A stretch of DNA of 41,516 nucleotides from CAWUKT01 sp963923035 (GTDB lineage Bacteria > Bacteroidota > Bacteroidia > J057 > JADKCL01), in the NCBI GenBank assembly GCA_963923035.1, contig CAWUKT010000063.1, positions 1 through 41,516 on the forward strand, read 5' to 3'. A program made the position numbers and the translations under genes. The notes below the pieces were generated by a model. It was given only the letters and a program-made list of their open reading frames with translations, ran no database searches and had not been told where the DNA came from. This document shows positions 15,601 through 24,332 of the stretch, piece after piece (the stretch's first letter is position 1; each line of letters begins with the position of its first letter).

Positions 15601-17387
15601 CCCAGGCAGTCGGTGACGTCGCAACCGTGTATATAGAAAGGAACCGCTGTCCCGCAGGCCACGACCTCAAAACAGGGGCAGGTCGTATCGCAGATCAAAT
15701 ACATCCCGAAATCAATGGCCTGAAATCCCGAGGGCGCACTGCAATCGGCCACCAGTTCAACATCCATGATGAATCGGGTTCCGTACAGAATGTCCACCGA
15801 GCGGGTATAGAACAGAGTATCGTTGGAAAGGGTAATGTCGGCAAGGTTGACCGGAATATTGTTCCAACGGGGAGTCCCCACGAAGGAAACCCCGGGCGGG
15901 AGCACCATGTAAAAGGTCGAGAGGGGATTCTCCGTGCACCGGTTGAAATGACGGTAGTGGACCACCTCAATCCGTTGGGTCAGGGTATCTCCCCCCGGCC
16001 CGGCTTCCATGTCCACCTGGTCGACGCTCGTGTTTTGGGACAATGAACCTTTTGCATACCCCCATATATGCCAGTAGTAGAAGGACGTCACCTGGTCGCC
16101 GCATTGGTCTTCCCCATACAGGCGGGTGAAGATGCTCCCAGCCCAATTGCTCCCCGGACAAGAATCAGCCCAGCAGGTATTTTGCCGCATCGAAAAGGTC
16201 ATGAGCAAGGTATCTCCTACGGCGAGGTCATCAAAAAAACCATCTCCATCCAGGTCGCTGAGTCCACCCGGGCCATCCGGATCCGATGTCAGGCTCGATT
16301 CAAAATTCCAGTAGCAGGGATTGAGGGAATCGCAAATGGTCGAAGGAGCCACCGGGGTGCCTCCCACATGCCAATCGTACATCTCCACCCAATCGAAATT
16401 CCGGTACTGGTTTTGATTGAAGCCGAGGCCCACCCGGATATTGTAGATGGTTGCAGAGCCAGGCAAATTGGGTTCGGTTCCAGTGTTCACATAGTAAAAA
16501 GTCACCGTATCGGGACGACAGGTAGACAGCTCAAAATTCATCGTCCGGTCCCGACCAATCGCAATGGAAAAGGGGTCCACCTGTGTCAAGGTGCCTTCAT
16601 TCCGCACAATTTGATTGCACAACTCCCCTTTACAGCCCCAATTCACCTGAAAAGTCGTCGCATGACCACCGCAGCCCTGCACCACCTTCGTCAGCACAAT
16701 CACAATGCTGTCCGAGGCCGGCACCAGGGTATCGGAACTCAACCAGGTCGTATCTCCATTCTGGCTCAGCGTCCCAAAATTGCTCGCCACCACATCCAGT
16801 CCCGGGTCGGAAATGTCCAGCAATTCGAAACATTGCATGTCCACAAAAGAACCATTGTAGAGTGTGATGCGGTGGGTAAAGGTATCCCCCACATTCATGA
16901 AGGGAGCGGCGGTATTCGAAGTCGCCAGAATGGCCAATGAAGGCACGCCAAAAGAATTGATCAATTGGAGGTGGCTGAGGAGAAAAGGACTCCCGCCCTG
17001 CTCAAATTGCAGGTCGTACTGAATGTCCAGGTCGTTCAAGTCGGTGCTGCAACCCGCCCGCACCAACATCGTCACCAATACCGTATCTCCGGCCGGAATG
17101 TCCGCCAGTCCCACGACCGGCGTATCGGCATCCGAAGTATCAATTTCGCTAACAATCGGGGCCGCTGACCCCGTCACGTAGGCCATTCCTTCGGGAAGGT
17201 CTACCGTCAGGCGAAGACTGTCCATGGAATTGGTACCGGTGTTGACAATTTGGAGGCGAAGGGAGTCCCCCTCGCCACACAAGTCAAACTGGGCACTGGA
17301 GAAATCGTTGATTTGCGCCATCTGGGCACACAAAGGAGGGGCAAGGGCAAATAGCCATACCCCCAATAGGAGACCGATTGTTTTCAT
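12639..17387 (-). CDS. Giant secreted repeat protein with T9SS sorting domain
   Basis: 1582 residues. A signal peptide (about 1-21: basic MK, then GLLLGVWLFALAPP, ending CAQ) directs export. The body is a series of beta-rich extracellular modules with recurring phrases such as LPEGMAYV, LPPGVSFVG, LPEGLAWVPG and LPPGVTYAPGTF, the pattern of DUF11/CARDB-like adhesin modules. About 1450-1500 resembles a fibronectin type III or linker segment. The final 75 residues are a type A T9SS sorting domain: LRLFPNPGNG, a middle VDLWGRV and a terminal NGLYWIRLTSGG. Such proteins are carried through the outer membrane by the Por system and stay on the surface or are released. Putative role: adhesion or gliding-related surface layer. 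It is monocistronic with its own terminator. Confidence 0.85.
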   Translation of the reverse strand: MKTIGLLLGVWLFALAPPLCAQMAQINDFSSAQFDLCGEGDSLRLQIVNTGTNSMDSLRLTVDLPEGMAYVTGSAAPIVSEIDTSDADTPVVGLADIPAGDTVLVTMLVRAGCSTDLNDLDIQYDLQFEQGGSPFLLSHLQLINSFGVPSLAILATSNTAAPFMNVGDTFTHRITLYNGSFVDMQCFELLDISDPGLDVVASNFGTLSQNGDTTWLSSDTLVPASDSIVIVLTKVVQGCGGHATTFQVNWGCKGELCNQIVRNEGTLTQVDPFSIAIGRDRTMNFELSTCRPDTVTFYYVNTGTEPNLPGSATIYNIRVGLGFNQNQYRNFDWVEMYDWHVGGTPVAPSTICDSLNPCYWNFESSLTSDPDGPGGLSDLDGDGFFDDLAVGDTLLMTFSMRQNTCWADSCPGSNWAGSIFTRLYGEDQCGDQVTSFYYWHIWGYAKGSLSQNTSVDQVDMEAGPGGDTLTQRIEVVHYRHFNRCTENPLSTFYMVLPPGVSFVGTPRWNNIPVNLADITLSNDTLFYTRSVDILYGTRFIMDVELVADCSAPSGFQAIDFGMYLICDTTCPCFEVVACGTAVPFYIHGCDVTDCLGAQARGFSLQRHNFGWANAARTIPADPLVHTNLRTDNVMTYDTLAMHLPGIMGRVTYDSLHAQFRYHSSERPGQFFYDFLEGNVEVYDSNGVLKGTCALPNADTTVLLDTVYYDFNLDRVSCGFSYEPGDSLDLRAYFRVRDDIVPATPYAMPVEFTQGYYRADSSNVLEICERWHNSPIYLLVPDPVVAINTGPPCTGWGGSHHPWTRCEPMWLKVGLAMQPNNMNCWSCDFFPGEWRDVADFDTLRVVLPEGLAWVPGTSSYYNWYYGESVAISDPIMVGDTMVFPKPVGGFPSGSSGCDYRRNLQTVYFQILPECPWDLSSADSVKVFMDWDNYLYAPDQQTHLERDLAARNFQVDFPSYSFSALTANAIGTTDTAEWVLNVHNVGTTYASAYNYIYFADSSGVMGDIEVVEVWEGSTQLALTSLGNGRSWAALDSIPPTTARQYRVRFTYSTCDFDSITAHFGYGCSNYPDSASAGACLGPQVTLYVQPEPSDLRLALVTQPTDSVDLCDTLTYELELRNVQLGEARDLLFQALLPFGGTPLQVVPGSSEIRYPINSASYSVIPDPSLVGVDQYEWNLPSNVILKGIDSLNSSRLTLRFDLVTNCGVLTDNEIQFSFRGITPCQDTLFSLAQVADPLDIRETSGVPYPYFVDVEPISPQIDFCDSQPVLALSLINRGNDLSGPLGSPDPDTTGQDDHFHLYLPPGVTYAPGTFTGLNAHGIQINPVPVQTPYGTWTRVEWQLPSGVVKQDSINFFLNLTVDNNVYACGDSIDVRMQTVAGIDASCNGLATCSAYFKTGELFSEMNCECTLLDEFRMDLQAEAAGQGIGLRWAVDAATEADAYVVYRGDSPAELAPIATKAPIAAESYSHLDPQPLPGLNFYRIQRRDVLGQTQWSEVRWVAWGTADLRLFPNPGNGTCTAALPATVSEVEVEAVDLWGRVHALGTVIPAGNEAALDLTGLANGLYWIRLTSGGQVWGALYEKL

Positions 17388-17967
17388 ACGTCGAATAGTT
17401 CTGCGTTTCTATTATTGATAGTCGATACTTAACCTTAGGTATTGGTCCGTTGGCACCAATTGGGAATCACTGAAAACTCATTATTGTAGTTGTTCGGCCT
17501 GGCCAGGATATAAATAGCGGTTGTTTGACTGGCTGGGTCGATGATTTGTTTGCGGAATGCTTTCCTTCTGACAAGTTATACAAATTCCTGATTCAGTCGA
17601 AAGGTTTATGCCCGAAGAATTCCCCCTGGGTACTGATGCAGGTCAAAACTTTTAGGGCTAAATACTCTATTCTTTCCGCCAGACGAAAGCTCAAAATAAA
17701 TCCCTTGTCACTTAAATCTGTTTTAGGGGGATACGGGAAATGAAATGCGAGGAGAACAAGCAATGGCATCACCAACCAAGCCTCCTGATTTTTCATTTTT
17801 GTTCCTCTTTTTCCCATTTCTCTTCCTCAAACTCCCCCAAAAGGCGGGTTCGACCTGAAATTGGCCAAGGTTTGACCCGAATTTCTTAGGAGATATGCAG
17901 GGGGGGAATTATTTTCGGGTAGAATTGAAATTGGGCGACCGCCCCTGGTAATAAAGATACAGAGACA
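17388..17967. other. 580-bp intergenic region without a supported gene
   Basis: This region separates the divergently transcribed giant surface protein and ppgK. Short open frames exist on both strands (for example 17593-17817 minus, with a hydrophobic start) but none shows a recognisable motif or a good start context. A TAGAATTG sequence near 17924 resembles a -7 box for ppgK, but no partner -33 element is evident. Confidence 0.4.
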
Positions 17968-18726
17968 ATGGAAATATTGGGTGTAGACATTGGAGGCTCC
18001 GGCATGAAGGCGGCCATCGTAGACATTAGAACCGGCGAGTTGTTGTCGGACCGTCACCGGATTCCCACTCCCAAGCCCTCTACGCCGGCGGCCGTTGCCC
18101 AAACCTTCAAACAATTGGTCGAGGACCTGAACTGGAAAGGGCCCATCGGATGTAGCTTCCCCTGCGTGGTCAAGCGCGGCAAGTGCATGACCCACGGAAA
18201 CCTGAGCCCGGAATGGCTGGATGTGCAGGTGGATGAATTGTTCCAACAACAAGTTCCCGGCTCTCAGGTCGTTGTATCCAACGACGCAGACCTGGCCGGA
18301 ATTGCTGAGGTCAATTTGGGAGCGGGAAAAGGGCACCCGGGCAAGGTTCTGATGGTTACCATCGGAACCGGATTGGGCACCGGCCTCTTTTTCAATGGCA
18401 CCCTGGTCCCCAACCTGGAACTCGGCCGCGTTTACTATACCGACGGCGACGTTTTTGAGCGTTATGCGGCCGATTCGGCCCGCAAAAGAGAAGAGTTGAG
18501 CCTGAAGGAGTGGGCCAAGCGCTTCAATAAATTTCTCCGCCACGCCAATCTGATCTGCTCGCCCGACCTGTTCATCATCGGTGGCGGCATCAGCAAAAAA
18601 TTCGAGAAGTTCGAGTCCTATTTCAATGTGGATGTCCCGGTGGTCCCCGCCAAATTCAAAAACAACGCGGGCATCATTGGTGCGGCGATCTACGGCGCGG
18701 AACAGATCGTAGACAAGGTTTCCTAG
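17968..18726 (+). CDS. ppgK: Polyphosphate--glucose phosphotransferase (ROK family)
   Basis: 252 residues. It starts with GVDIGGSGMKAAIVD, the phosphate-binding loop of ROK sugar kinases in the form typical of polyphosphate glucokinases, and continues with IPTPKPSTP. SNDADLAG supplies the catalytic aspartate, and GTGLGTGLFFNG and IIGGGIS complete the fold. The length suits PpgK (about 250) better than the longer ATP-dependent ROK kinases and repressors, and no helix-turn-helix is present. The enzyme phosphorylates glucose to glucose 6-phosphate with inorganic polyphosphate as phosphoryl donor, possibly also ATP. Its stop overlaps by 4 nt the stop region of the convergent methyltransferase gene. 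Confidence 0.85.
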   Translation: MEILGVDIGGSGMKAAIVDIRTGELLSDRHRIPTPKPSTPAAVAQTFKQLVEDLNWKGPIGCSFPCVVKRGKCMTHGNLSPEWLDVQVDELFQQQVPGSQVVVSNDADLAGIAEVNLGAGKGHPGKVLMVTIGTGLGTGLFFNGTLVPNLELGRVYYTDGDVFERYAADSARKREELSLKEWAKRFNKFLRHANLICSPDLFIIGGGISKKFEKFESYFNVDVPVVPAKFKNNAGIIGAAIYGAEQIVDKVS

Positions 18727-19475
18727 GCGTCCCGGCGGCCCACATAGAACCCATAACTGAAATACTCCCCGTAACGACGGTACCATTCGATCTCCGACCG
18801 GTGGTCGGAGGCGACCTTCTGAGCCAGCTCAGCCTGGCCGTGGCGCGCGACAAAATCATCCAATCGCGCTTCCAGCGGCTCGTAATAGCCCTGGAGCCAA
18901 CTGTCCGGTGACAGGTAGAAATAGCCCGTGAGGGCATAGCCATGCCGCTCCAACTCCTGGATTTTTTCTCCCGCCGTCCCCACTTCCAGATACGCCTGCG
19001 TCCAATAGTCCTCAATCTCTGCGGGCCGGGTGCCCGTGGTCCACGTGAGTTCACTCGCAGCCAGGTAGCCGCCGACCTTCAGAAAGGGGCGCCACAGCTG
19101 GATGCCCCGCTCAAATCCCACGTTGTAAATCGCACCTTCCGACCAAATCAGGTCCAGAGATTCCGCAGCAAAGGGCGCTTCCTCCATGGATTGAGCCAAC
19201 GGATGAATCTTCCCGGCCAATCCTTCGGCTTTGGCCCGCTCCATCAGGACGTCTAAAAATTCGGGGAACAGATCGACGGCCGTGATCTGTCCCTCCAGCT
19301 CGCGCGCCAGCGTGAGGGTTGGAGCCCCAGTCCCGCACCCCAGGTCGGCCACCTTCAAGGGCCGTTCCGAGGGCAAACTCGTAAGGTCCAGCGCCTTCAA
19401 GGTCTCGGCTTCGCTCCCCGGACCTTGTCGTTCCGCACCTACATGGAGGTCAATGATCAGTTCCAATTCTGTCAT
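18723..19475 (-). CDS. Class I SAM-dependent methyltransferase
   Basis: 250 residues. VADLGCGTGAPTLTLA is the SAM-binding motif I; ITAVDLFPEFLD supplies the acidic residue of motif II; LDLIWSEGAIYNVGFERG and FLKVGGYLAASE follow as motifs IV and V. The C-terminal third (from about 160) is rich in aromatic and charged residues and probably binds the substrate, which cannot be inferred. It is convergent with ppgK and their 3' ends overlap by 4 nt, so read-through antisense effects are possible. Confidence 0.85.
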   Translation of the reverse strand: MTELELIIDLHVGAERQGPGSEAETLKALDLTSLPSERPLKVADLGCGTGAPTLTLARELEGQITAVDLFPEFLDVLMERAKAEGLAGKIHPLAQSMEEAPFAAESLDLIWSEGAIYNVGFERGIQLWRPFLKVGGYLAASELTWTTGTRPAEIEDYWTQAYLEVGTAGEKIQELERHGYALTGYFYLSPDSWLQGYYEPLEARLDDFVARHGQAELAQKVASDHRSEIEWYRRYGEYFSYGFYVGRRDA

Positions 19476-19654
19476 TCGAATTTGGTTTTGCTGGTGTCGA
19501 AAAATGCAGGCGGGATTTACTTTTCTTGCCTAAAAGTCAATCCAAAATGGACAAACACTTGAGTTTATCCACCACCTAACTCCGAAAATGTCAAAATTCT
19601 AGCATTCCCTTTGTTTTTTTTCTCCCAAATTGAAGCACCAGAGTACCGTTACAC

Positions 19655-20374
19655 ATGAAAAAGGCACTGCTGATCGAAGACAATAGCGATCTTGCGCAGG
19701 TCATTGAATTCCATTTGGAGCAATTGGGGTATGAGACTTCCCATACCCCGCTGGCAAGGGAGGGCATGGCCTTGGGTAAAACCCAGGAGTTCCAGATGAT
19801 CATCCTGGACCTGATGCTGCCCGATGGCGATGGCATGGACATCTGTCGCCAGCTGCGGCAGGACAAGGTCAATACTCCCATCATTATCCTCACTGCCAAG
19901 AAGGACGAGATTGATGTGGTGTTGGGATTGGAAATGGGGGCCGACGACTTCATTTCCAAGCCGTTTCGGGGCCGGGTGCTGGAGGCCAGAATCAAGGCTG
20001 TCGCTCGGCGAAGGCTGCAAATCCGTCCCCCATTTCCCGAAATCGACTACCAACCCATCGTCCGCTCCAACATGGAAATTGACCGGGTCGGCCGGACCGT
20101 CCTGACCGACGGCAAAAAAGTTTCCCTCACTCCCAAAGAGTTCGACCTCCTCACCCTGCTCGCTTCCCATCCGGGACGCACCTTCAGCCGCAGCCAATTG
20201 ATCGACCTGGTCTGGGGATACCAGTTTCAGGGGTTCGAACACACCGTCAACAGCTTGGTGAACCGACTCCGGACCAAGATTGAGCCCGATCCCGCTCGCC
20301 CGACCTTTATCACCACCGTTTGGGGCCTGGGATACAAATTCCGGGAAGAGCCCGTACCCGCCTCTGCAATCTGA
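19655..20374 (+). CDS. OmpR/PhoB-family response regulator
   Basis: 239 residues. The receiver domain (1-120) has the acidic pair in LIEDNSD, the phosphoacceptor D52 in ILDLMLPDGDG, the T in ILTAKK and K in ISKPF. The winged-helix output domain (about 140-235) shows LTPKEFDLLTLLASHPG, FSRSQLID and RRL/R-type recognition helix sequence VNSLVNRLRTKIE, ending in TVWGLGYKF. The downstream histidine kinase (20690-21616) is the likely partner. A 315-nt gap separates them, larger than normal for such pairs. Confidence 0.93.
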   Translation: MKKALLIEDNSDLAQVIEFHLEQLGYETSHTPLAREGMALGKTQEFQMIILDLMLPDGDGMDICRQLRQDKVNTPIIILTAKKDEIDVVLGLEMGADDFISKPFRGRVLEARIKAVARRRLQIRPPFPEIDYQPIVRSNMEIDRVGRTVLTDGKKVSLTPKEFDLLTLLASHPGRTFSRSQLIDLVWGYQFQGFEHTVNSLVNRLRTKIEPDPARPTFITTVWGLGYKFREEPVPASAI

Positions 20375-20689
20375 AAAGACCGTTCAAAACCTATCCAATT
20401 GACCGCCAGGTAATTTTTTGTCCGTAATGATCTGAATATGAACAATTTTCGCTTTCAAAGCATTGCACGGCTCCAGGCCGGGCCGCTTTACCTACGTCTG
20501 TATTTCACCTTTCCTCCATTGTCGAACTGGTGCCCATTCTTCCGGCCTCCCTCCAAGAACCCTCCTTTCCCACCCTCCTTCCTTTTCGCCTAGCCCTCCT
20601 CCATCCAAAATGGCTGCCCTTTCTGAGTTCGCCCGACGCTTTCCCGCCTTTATGCTGCGGCCCCGGGGACCCTGTTCAAAAAGATAGCC
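20375..20689. other. Intergenic gap within the two-component pair
   Basis: No convincing gene. A 51-codon plus-strand frame (20439-20594) begins with ATG in an A-rich context, but its proline-rich product resembles nothing I know. The gap may hold a separate promoter for the kinase gene. Confidence 0.35.
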
Positions 20690-21616
20690 ATGAGCGCTCC
20701 CACCTTGATCCTGCTAGGAGTTTTATCGGTTGCCACCGGCACTGTGATGTTCATCTGGGGCAACAATTTATGGGTGCTGAAGAAGTTTCTTCGGGCCCAG
20801 GAATCCCGACTGGAAATCGACCTTCAACTCGAGGGGAAATGCCTCTTCCTTACTGGGACGCGGGCTTTCAAAGACATTCTGGTGGGGCTGGAAAAGCGGT
20901 GTCTGCAATTGAAGGAACAGGAAAAGACCACAGCTCAGTGGTTGGAGTACCTGGCCCATGACATGCGCGCGCCTCTGAGTGCCATGCAGGGGTACGCCGA
21001 AATCATTGGGACTTTCCGGACCACGGCCACCACTACGCCCAATTATGAGTACGCCCAGGCCATCGTTGGGCTGAGTGTGCACCTGGATGAGATGATCACC
21101 GAACTCAACCATATGGGCAAAATGCTGGACGGGAATATTGAGCAAGAGACCTTTTCACTAGCAGAAATGGTCTTTGAGCTGCTGGAAATGTACCGGCCGA
21201 GCCTGAAAAATGCCGACATCCAGCTCCTTGCTCCGGAGCCTTCAAGCCTCTGCATCATCCGTGGGAACCCTTCATTGGTCCAGCGCGCCGTCCAAAATCT
21301 TCTCCAAAATGCGATCCGCCACACCAACAAAAACGGCACCGTCGAAGTTAAACTTTTCGATTCTCCCTCGGGAATAGGGTGCAGCATCTCCAATTCTACC
21401 CCACCGCTCCCCGCCGACTTGCTGCCCCGGATCTTCGAACGGGGAGTCAGCAGTGGGGCCGGGGCGACAAATCGGGGCTACGGGCTGGCCATCGTTCGGG
21501 AGATCATGGCGCTCCACCAGGGCACCGCCACCGCACAATACACTGAATCACAAAAACTTAGCCTTTCCTTGACCTTTCCCCTCCCTCACAACCCAGAGGC
21601 TGGGATACTTTTGTGA
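20690..21616 (+). CDS. Sensor histidine kinase with one membrane helix
   Basis: 308 residues. One N-terminal membrane helix (about 5-27) and no periplasmic sensor domain. The dimerisation and phosphotransfer helix contains the H-box LAHDMRAPLSAMQGYAE with H90. The ATP-binding domain shows the N-box NLLQNAIRHTN (N207), then LLPRIFERGVSS (F box) and NRGYGLAIVREIMALHQG (G2 box). The first glycine box is reduced to IGCSISNST, where a DNG-type motif is expected, so nucleotide binding may be atypical. With so little sensing surface, it may respond to membrane or cytoplasmic cues. Confidence 0.88.
   Translation: MSAPTLILLGVLSVATGTVMFIWGNNLWVLKKFLRAQESRLEIDLQLEGKCLFLTGTRAFKDILVGLEKRCLQLKEQEKTTAQWLEYLAHDMRAPLSAMQGYAEIIGTFRTTATTTPNYEYAQAIVGLSVHLDEMITELNHMGKMLDGNIEQETFSLAEMVFELLEMYRPSLKNADIQLLAPEPSSLCIIRGNPSLVQRAVQNLLQNAIRHTNKNGTVEVKLFDSPSGIGCSISNSTPPLPADLLPRIFERGVSSGAGATNRGYGLAIVREIMALHQGTATAQYTESQKLSLSLTFPLPHNPEAGILL
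21606..21613 (+). promoter_or_regulatory. Candidate -7 box upstream of the carrier-protein operon
   Basis: TACTTTTG matches TAnnTTTG exactly. It overlaps the end of the histidine kinase gene and lies 104 nt upstream of the ATG at 21717. No TTG sits at the expected upstream distance, so support rests on the -7 box alone. Confidence 0.3.
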
Positions 21617-21716
21617 GATTTTCAGGATCAAATTGTGATCTCTGCGGTCTATCATTGGGCATCGGTAAATGAAATGCCGTCTTAGCTCAATTTTTCACAC
21701 AAAAATTACTGTACGT

Positions 21717-22697
21717 ATGAAACGCAACCTGATGTTGTCGGGGGCATGGCTTTGCTTGTGCCTGCTGCTTGCGGGCGGGCTCAAGGCCCAACCCAAGGCC
21801 CCCCATCCCCAGACCGCTCAACTGAAAATCGACTACAAAGGCTCCAAAGTGCTTTTCTATGGCGATGCCAGTGGAATCAGCGAAAACAACCTGCTCACCG
21901 AAGCCAAATTGATCGACATCGCCGACCGGCGCTTCGAATCCAAATGGCAGAAAAAGGACCACGTTGGTATTTCCATGGAGTACACCGAGAACGGGATCTT
22001 CATGAAGCCGGGCGTCACTCCCAAGGTGGGCCGGGAAGCCATCGCGGGCGAATTCAAGAAGAGCGTCCAGGGCGTCGACCGGGTCGAATTTTTCCAGGAC
22101 GAGCTGGAATTCTACGGCGACCTGACCTCCGCCTACCAACGGGCCCACATGAAGGGTTATGTTGATGAAAAAAAGGAACACATTTTCGAAGGCTCCTATA
22201 TCATCTACTGGAAAAAGGTCGACGGAGAATGGCTGATCCACTACGACATGTTCAATTCCGACCTCCCGCCCAGCTCTGAAATTACCTATTACGGCCGGGG
22301 GAAAGTGGATGAAAAAACGCTGATGGCCGAGGCAAAACTCATTGACATTGCCGACCGTCGCTTCGAGTCCAAGTGGGCGAAGAAGGATTATGTGGGCATT
22401 TCGGAGGAATATACGGAGGATGGCATCTTCATGAAGCCCGGAGTGAAGCCGCGGGTGGGGAGAAAAGAAATTGCCGCCGAATTCAAGCAGAGCGTCCAGG
22501 GAATTGACCGCGTCGAATTCTTCCAGGACGAATTGGAATTCCAGGAAGGCATGGCCTCCGCTTTCCAACGGGCCCACATGAAAGGCTACGTCAACGGCAA
22601 TCCCGCCCCCGTTTTCCTCGGCTCCTACACCATCCTCTGGAAGAAGGTCGATGGCGAATGGCTGATCCACTACGACATGTTCAACTCCGACCAATAA
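21717..22697 (+). CDS. Secreted protein with duplicated SnoaL/NTF2-like domains
   Basis: 326 residues from ATG 21717, chosen because it begins a signal peptide (MKRNLM then WLCLCLLLAGGLKAQ). Two copies of an NTF2-like (SnoaL/DUF4440-type) domain follow at about 59-182 and 202-326. They are nearly identical in blocks such as AKLIDIADRRFESKW, VGISxEYTExGIFMKPGV, DRVEFFQDELEF and KKVDGEWLIHYDMFNSD, which indicates recent internal duplication. Such domains bind small hydrophobic ligands or act as isomerases or hydratases, but many are uncharacterised. The gene lies 6 nt ahead of the PLP decarboxylase gene and appears to be the first gene of that operon. Its periplasmic or extracellular placement separates it from the cytoplasmic enzymes. 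Confidence 0.8.
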   Translation: MKRNLMLSGAWLCLCLLLAGGLKAQPKAPHPQTAQLKIDYKGSKVLFYGDASGISENNLLTEAKLIDIADRRFESKWQKKDHVGISMEYTENGIFMKPGVTPKVGREAIAGEFKKSVQGVDRVEFFQDELEFYGDLTSAYQRAHMKGYVDEKKEHIFEGSYIIYWKKVDGEWLIHYDMFNSDLPPSSEITYYGRGKVDEKTLMAEAKLIDIADRRFESKWAKKDYVGISEEYTEDGIFMKPGVKPRVGRKEIAAEFKQSVQGIDRVEFFQDELEFQEGMASAFQRAHMKGYVNGNPAPVFLGSYTILWKKVDGEWLIHYDMFNSDQ

Positions 22698-22703
22698 GCT
22701 CCC

Positions 22704-24008
22704 ATGAAAGATTTCAAAAGCATTCAGGGCTTGAGCGTGGAATCCATCGCCCAAACCTACGGGACTCCCCTCTACATCTACGATGGCGATGAGTTGGTCT
22801 CCAATTACTGGGGCCTGAAAAATTGCCTCCCCGACTTCGTCGACGTCTTCTACGCCCTCAAGGTCAATCCCAACATTTCCTTGGTCGGTCGCCTGCACCA
22901 GGAAGGTGCCTGTGCGGAGGTCTGCTCCCTGGTAGAGCTCGAAATCGCCCTCCAGGCGGGCGTATCACCCCAAAACATCATCTTCCTCGGCCCGTCCAAG
23001 CGCGAAGCGGAAATCCGGCGGGCGCTGGAACTGGACATCTTTGCGCTGGTCATCGAATCCGAAGAGGAGTTGTACCGCGTCTCCCGCTTCGCGGGAGAAA
23101 TGAAGACGGTGGCCCACATCGCCATTCGGATCAATCCGAGCTTTGCCGTGGCGGGTGCCCCGCTCAAAATGGGCGGCCGCCCCACCCAATTCGGGATCAC
23201 CGAGGCCCGGGTCTTCGACCAATTCGAGAACTACCTCAGCCTCCCCAACCTCCATATCCGCGGCATCCACGTGTACAATGGCACCCGCATCCTGAGCGCC
23301 AGCGCCATTTACGAGAACACCCGCAATATCCTCAACCTCTTCGACAACCTGAGCCGCAAATTTGGGCAGGTCTTTTCGATGGTGGATGTGGGCGGCGGAA
23401 TGGGCATTCCCTATTTCGGTCGGGACAAGGAATTGGACAAAGGCGAATTGGAGATGCTGATGAAGCCCCTGTTCACCGAATTCCACCACCGCTTCCCGAA
23501 AGTCCGCGTCATCATGGAATCGGGCCGCTTCATCGCCGGAACGGCGGGCATTTTCGTTTCCCGCATCAACAACATCAAATCCAATTACGGCGAGACCTTT
23601 CTGGTTACGGATGGGGGTACGCACTGCCACATGTCCGCGACGGGCGTCGGCCAGGTGGTGCGAAGGAACTTTCCCATGCAGAACCTCTCCGCCGAGGCCG
23701 GCGGAGCAGAAGACCGCTACCAGGTGACTGGTCCCCTGTGCAATCCCGACGACCTGACCGCCCGCAACATTGATTTGCCGGCTTCCCAAGTCGGAGATTT
23801 GATTGCCATCACCGCGTCGGGTGCCTACGGGCCTACCGCTTCTCCGGTGCTCTTCCACAGCCAGGGACACCCGGCCGAGGTCATGGTCATGGGCGGGAAG
23901 CCCTACCTGATCCGCCACCGGGACGAAGCCAAGGACATCATTTCCCGTCACTTGCTCCTCGATTTCCCCACCCTTCTTTCCCGCGATGCCTCCAAGGAAC
24001 TCGCTTAA
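22704..24008 (+). CDS. Type III PLP-dependent decarboxylase, carrier-protein type
   Basis: 434 residues, alanine-racemase-fold decarboxylase of the DAP/ornithine decarboxylase superfamily. K53 in VFYALKVN forms the Schiff base with PLP. VDVGGGMGIP (227-236) and ESGRF (272-276, in place of EPGR) bind the phosphate. GPLCNPDD (with C346) and ASGAYGP complete the dimer-interface active site. The ESGR variant and the neighbouring acyl carrier protein and AMP ligase genes recall BtrK, which decarboxylates glutamate while it is thioesterified to a carrier protein, and the exosortase-associated decarboxylases. I therefore favour a carrier-bound substrate over meso-diaminopimelate, although lysA is possible from this sequence alone. 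The ACP gene follows after 33 nt. Confidence 0.82.
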   Translation: MKDFKSIQGLSVESIAQTYGTPLYIYDGDELVSNYWGLKNCLPDFVDVFYALKVNPNISLVGRLHQEGACAEVCSLVELEIALQAGVSPQNIIFLGPSKREAEIRRALELDIFALVIESEEELYRVSRFAGEMKTVAHIAIRINPSFAVAGAPLKMGGRPTQFGITEARVFDQFENYLSLPNLHIRGIHVYNGTRILSASAIYENTRNILNLFDNLSRKFGQVFSMVDVGGGMGIPYFGRDKELDKGELEMLMKPLFTEFHHRFPKVRVIMESGRFIAGTAGIFVSRINNIKSNYGETFLVTDGGTHCHMSATGVGQVVRRNFPMQNLSAEAGGAEDRYQVTGPLCNPDDLTARNIDLPASQVGDLIAITASGAYGPTASPVLFHSQGHPAEVMVMGGKPYLIRHRDEAKDIISRHLLLDFPTLLSRDASKELA

Positions 24009-24041
24009 CTCCTTTTTTCCACCTCACAATCATTCAAGATC

Positions 24042-24329
24042 ATGAACAACGATATTTTCTCCATCGTCCAGGACGCCCTCCGTTCGGTCCTGGAACTTCC
24101 CGCCGACGCTCCCATCCCAGCCGAGGCCCATTTGAAGAACGACTTGGGCATCGATTCGGTCACCTCGATGGACCTGTTGATGTACCTGGAAGACCATATT
24201 GAAGGCTTCATCGTCCAGGCCGGTACGCTGGAAGCCCGCCATTTCAATACCCCCACCACGATGACCGAGTACATCGAAGGGGAATTGGCGCCGATCGAGA
24301 TTTCTCCTTCTGTCAAGACCAAGATCTGA
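24042..24329 (+). CDS. Acyl carrier protein
   Basis: 95 residues. LKNDLGIDSVTSMDLLMYLE is the four-helix carrier signature; S39 in DSV is the site for 4'-phosphopantetheine attachment. It differs from the fatty-acid ACP in lacking the DSLDxVEL form and in having a longer C-terminal tail. It lies between a type III PLP decarboxylase and an AMP-forming ligase, 3 nt before the latter. This suggests a dedicated carrier that holds the substrate as a thioester. A phosphopantetheinyl transferase is not in the window. Confidence 0.88.
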   Translation: MNNDIFSIVQDALRSVLELPADAPIPAEAHLKNDLGIDSVTSMDLLMYLEDHIEGFIVQAGTLEARHFNTPTTMTEYIEGELAPIEISPSVKTKI

Positions 24330-24332
24330 GCC

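Noticed and set aside
12680..16940. Long open frames on the plus strand opposite the giant T9SS gene (for example 12495-13745 and 14337-15326)
   Set aside because: They lie fully inside the 1582-residue gene, have arginine/histidine-rich shadow composition and no motif; they are antisense artefacts of GC-rich codons.
17593..17817. Small hydrophobic minus-strand frame between the T9SS gene and ppgK
   Set aside because: 74 codons with a weak start context and no conserved motif; insufficient evidence.
22704..24008. Calling the PLP decarboxylase lysA outright
   Set aside because: The ESGR variant and the ACP plus AMP-ligase neighbours point to a carrier-bound substrate; DAP decarboxylase cannot be excluded but is not favoured.
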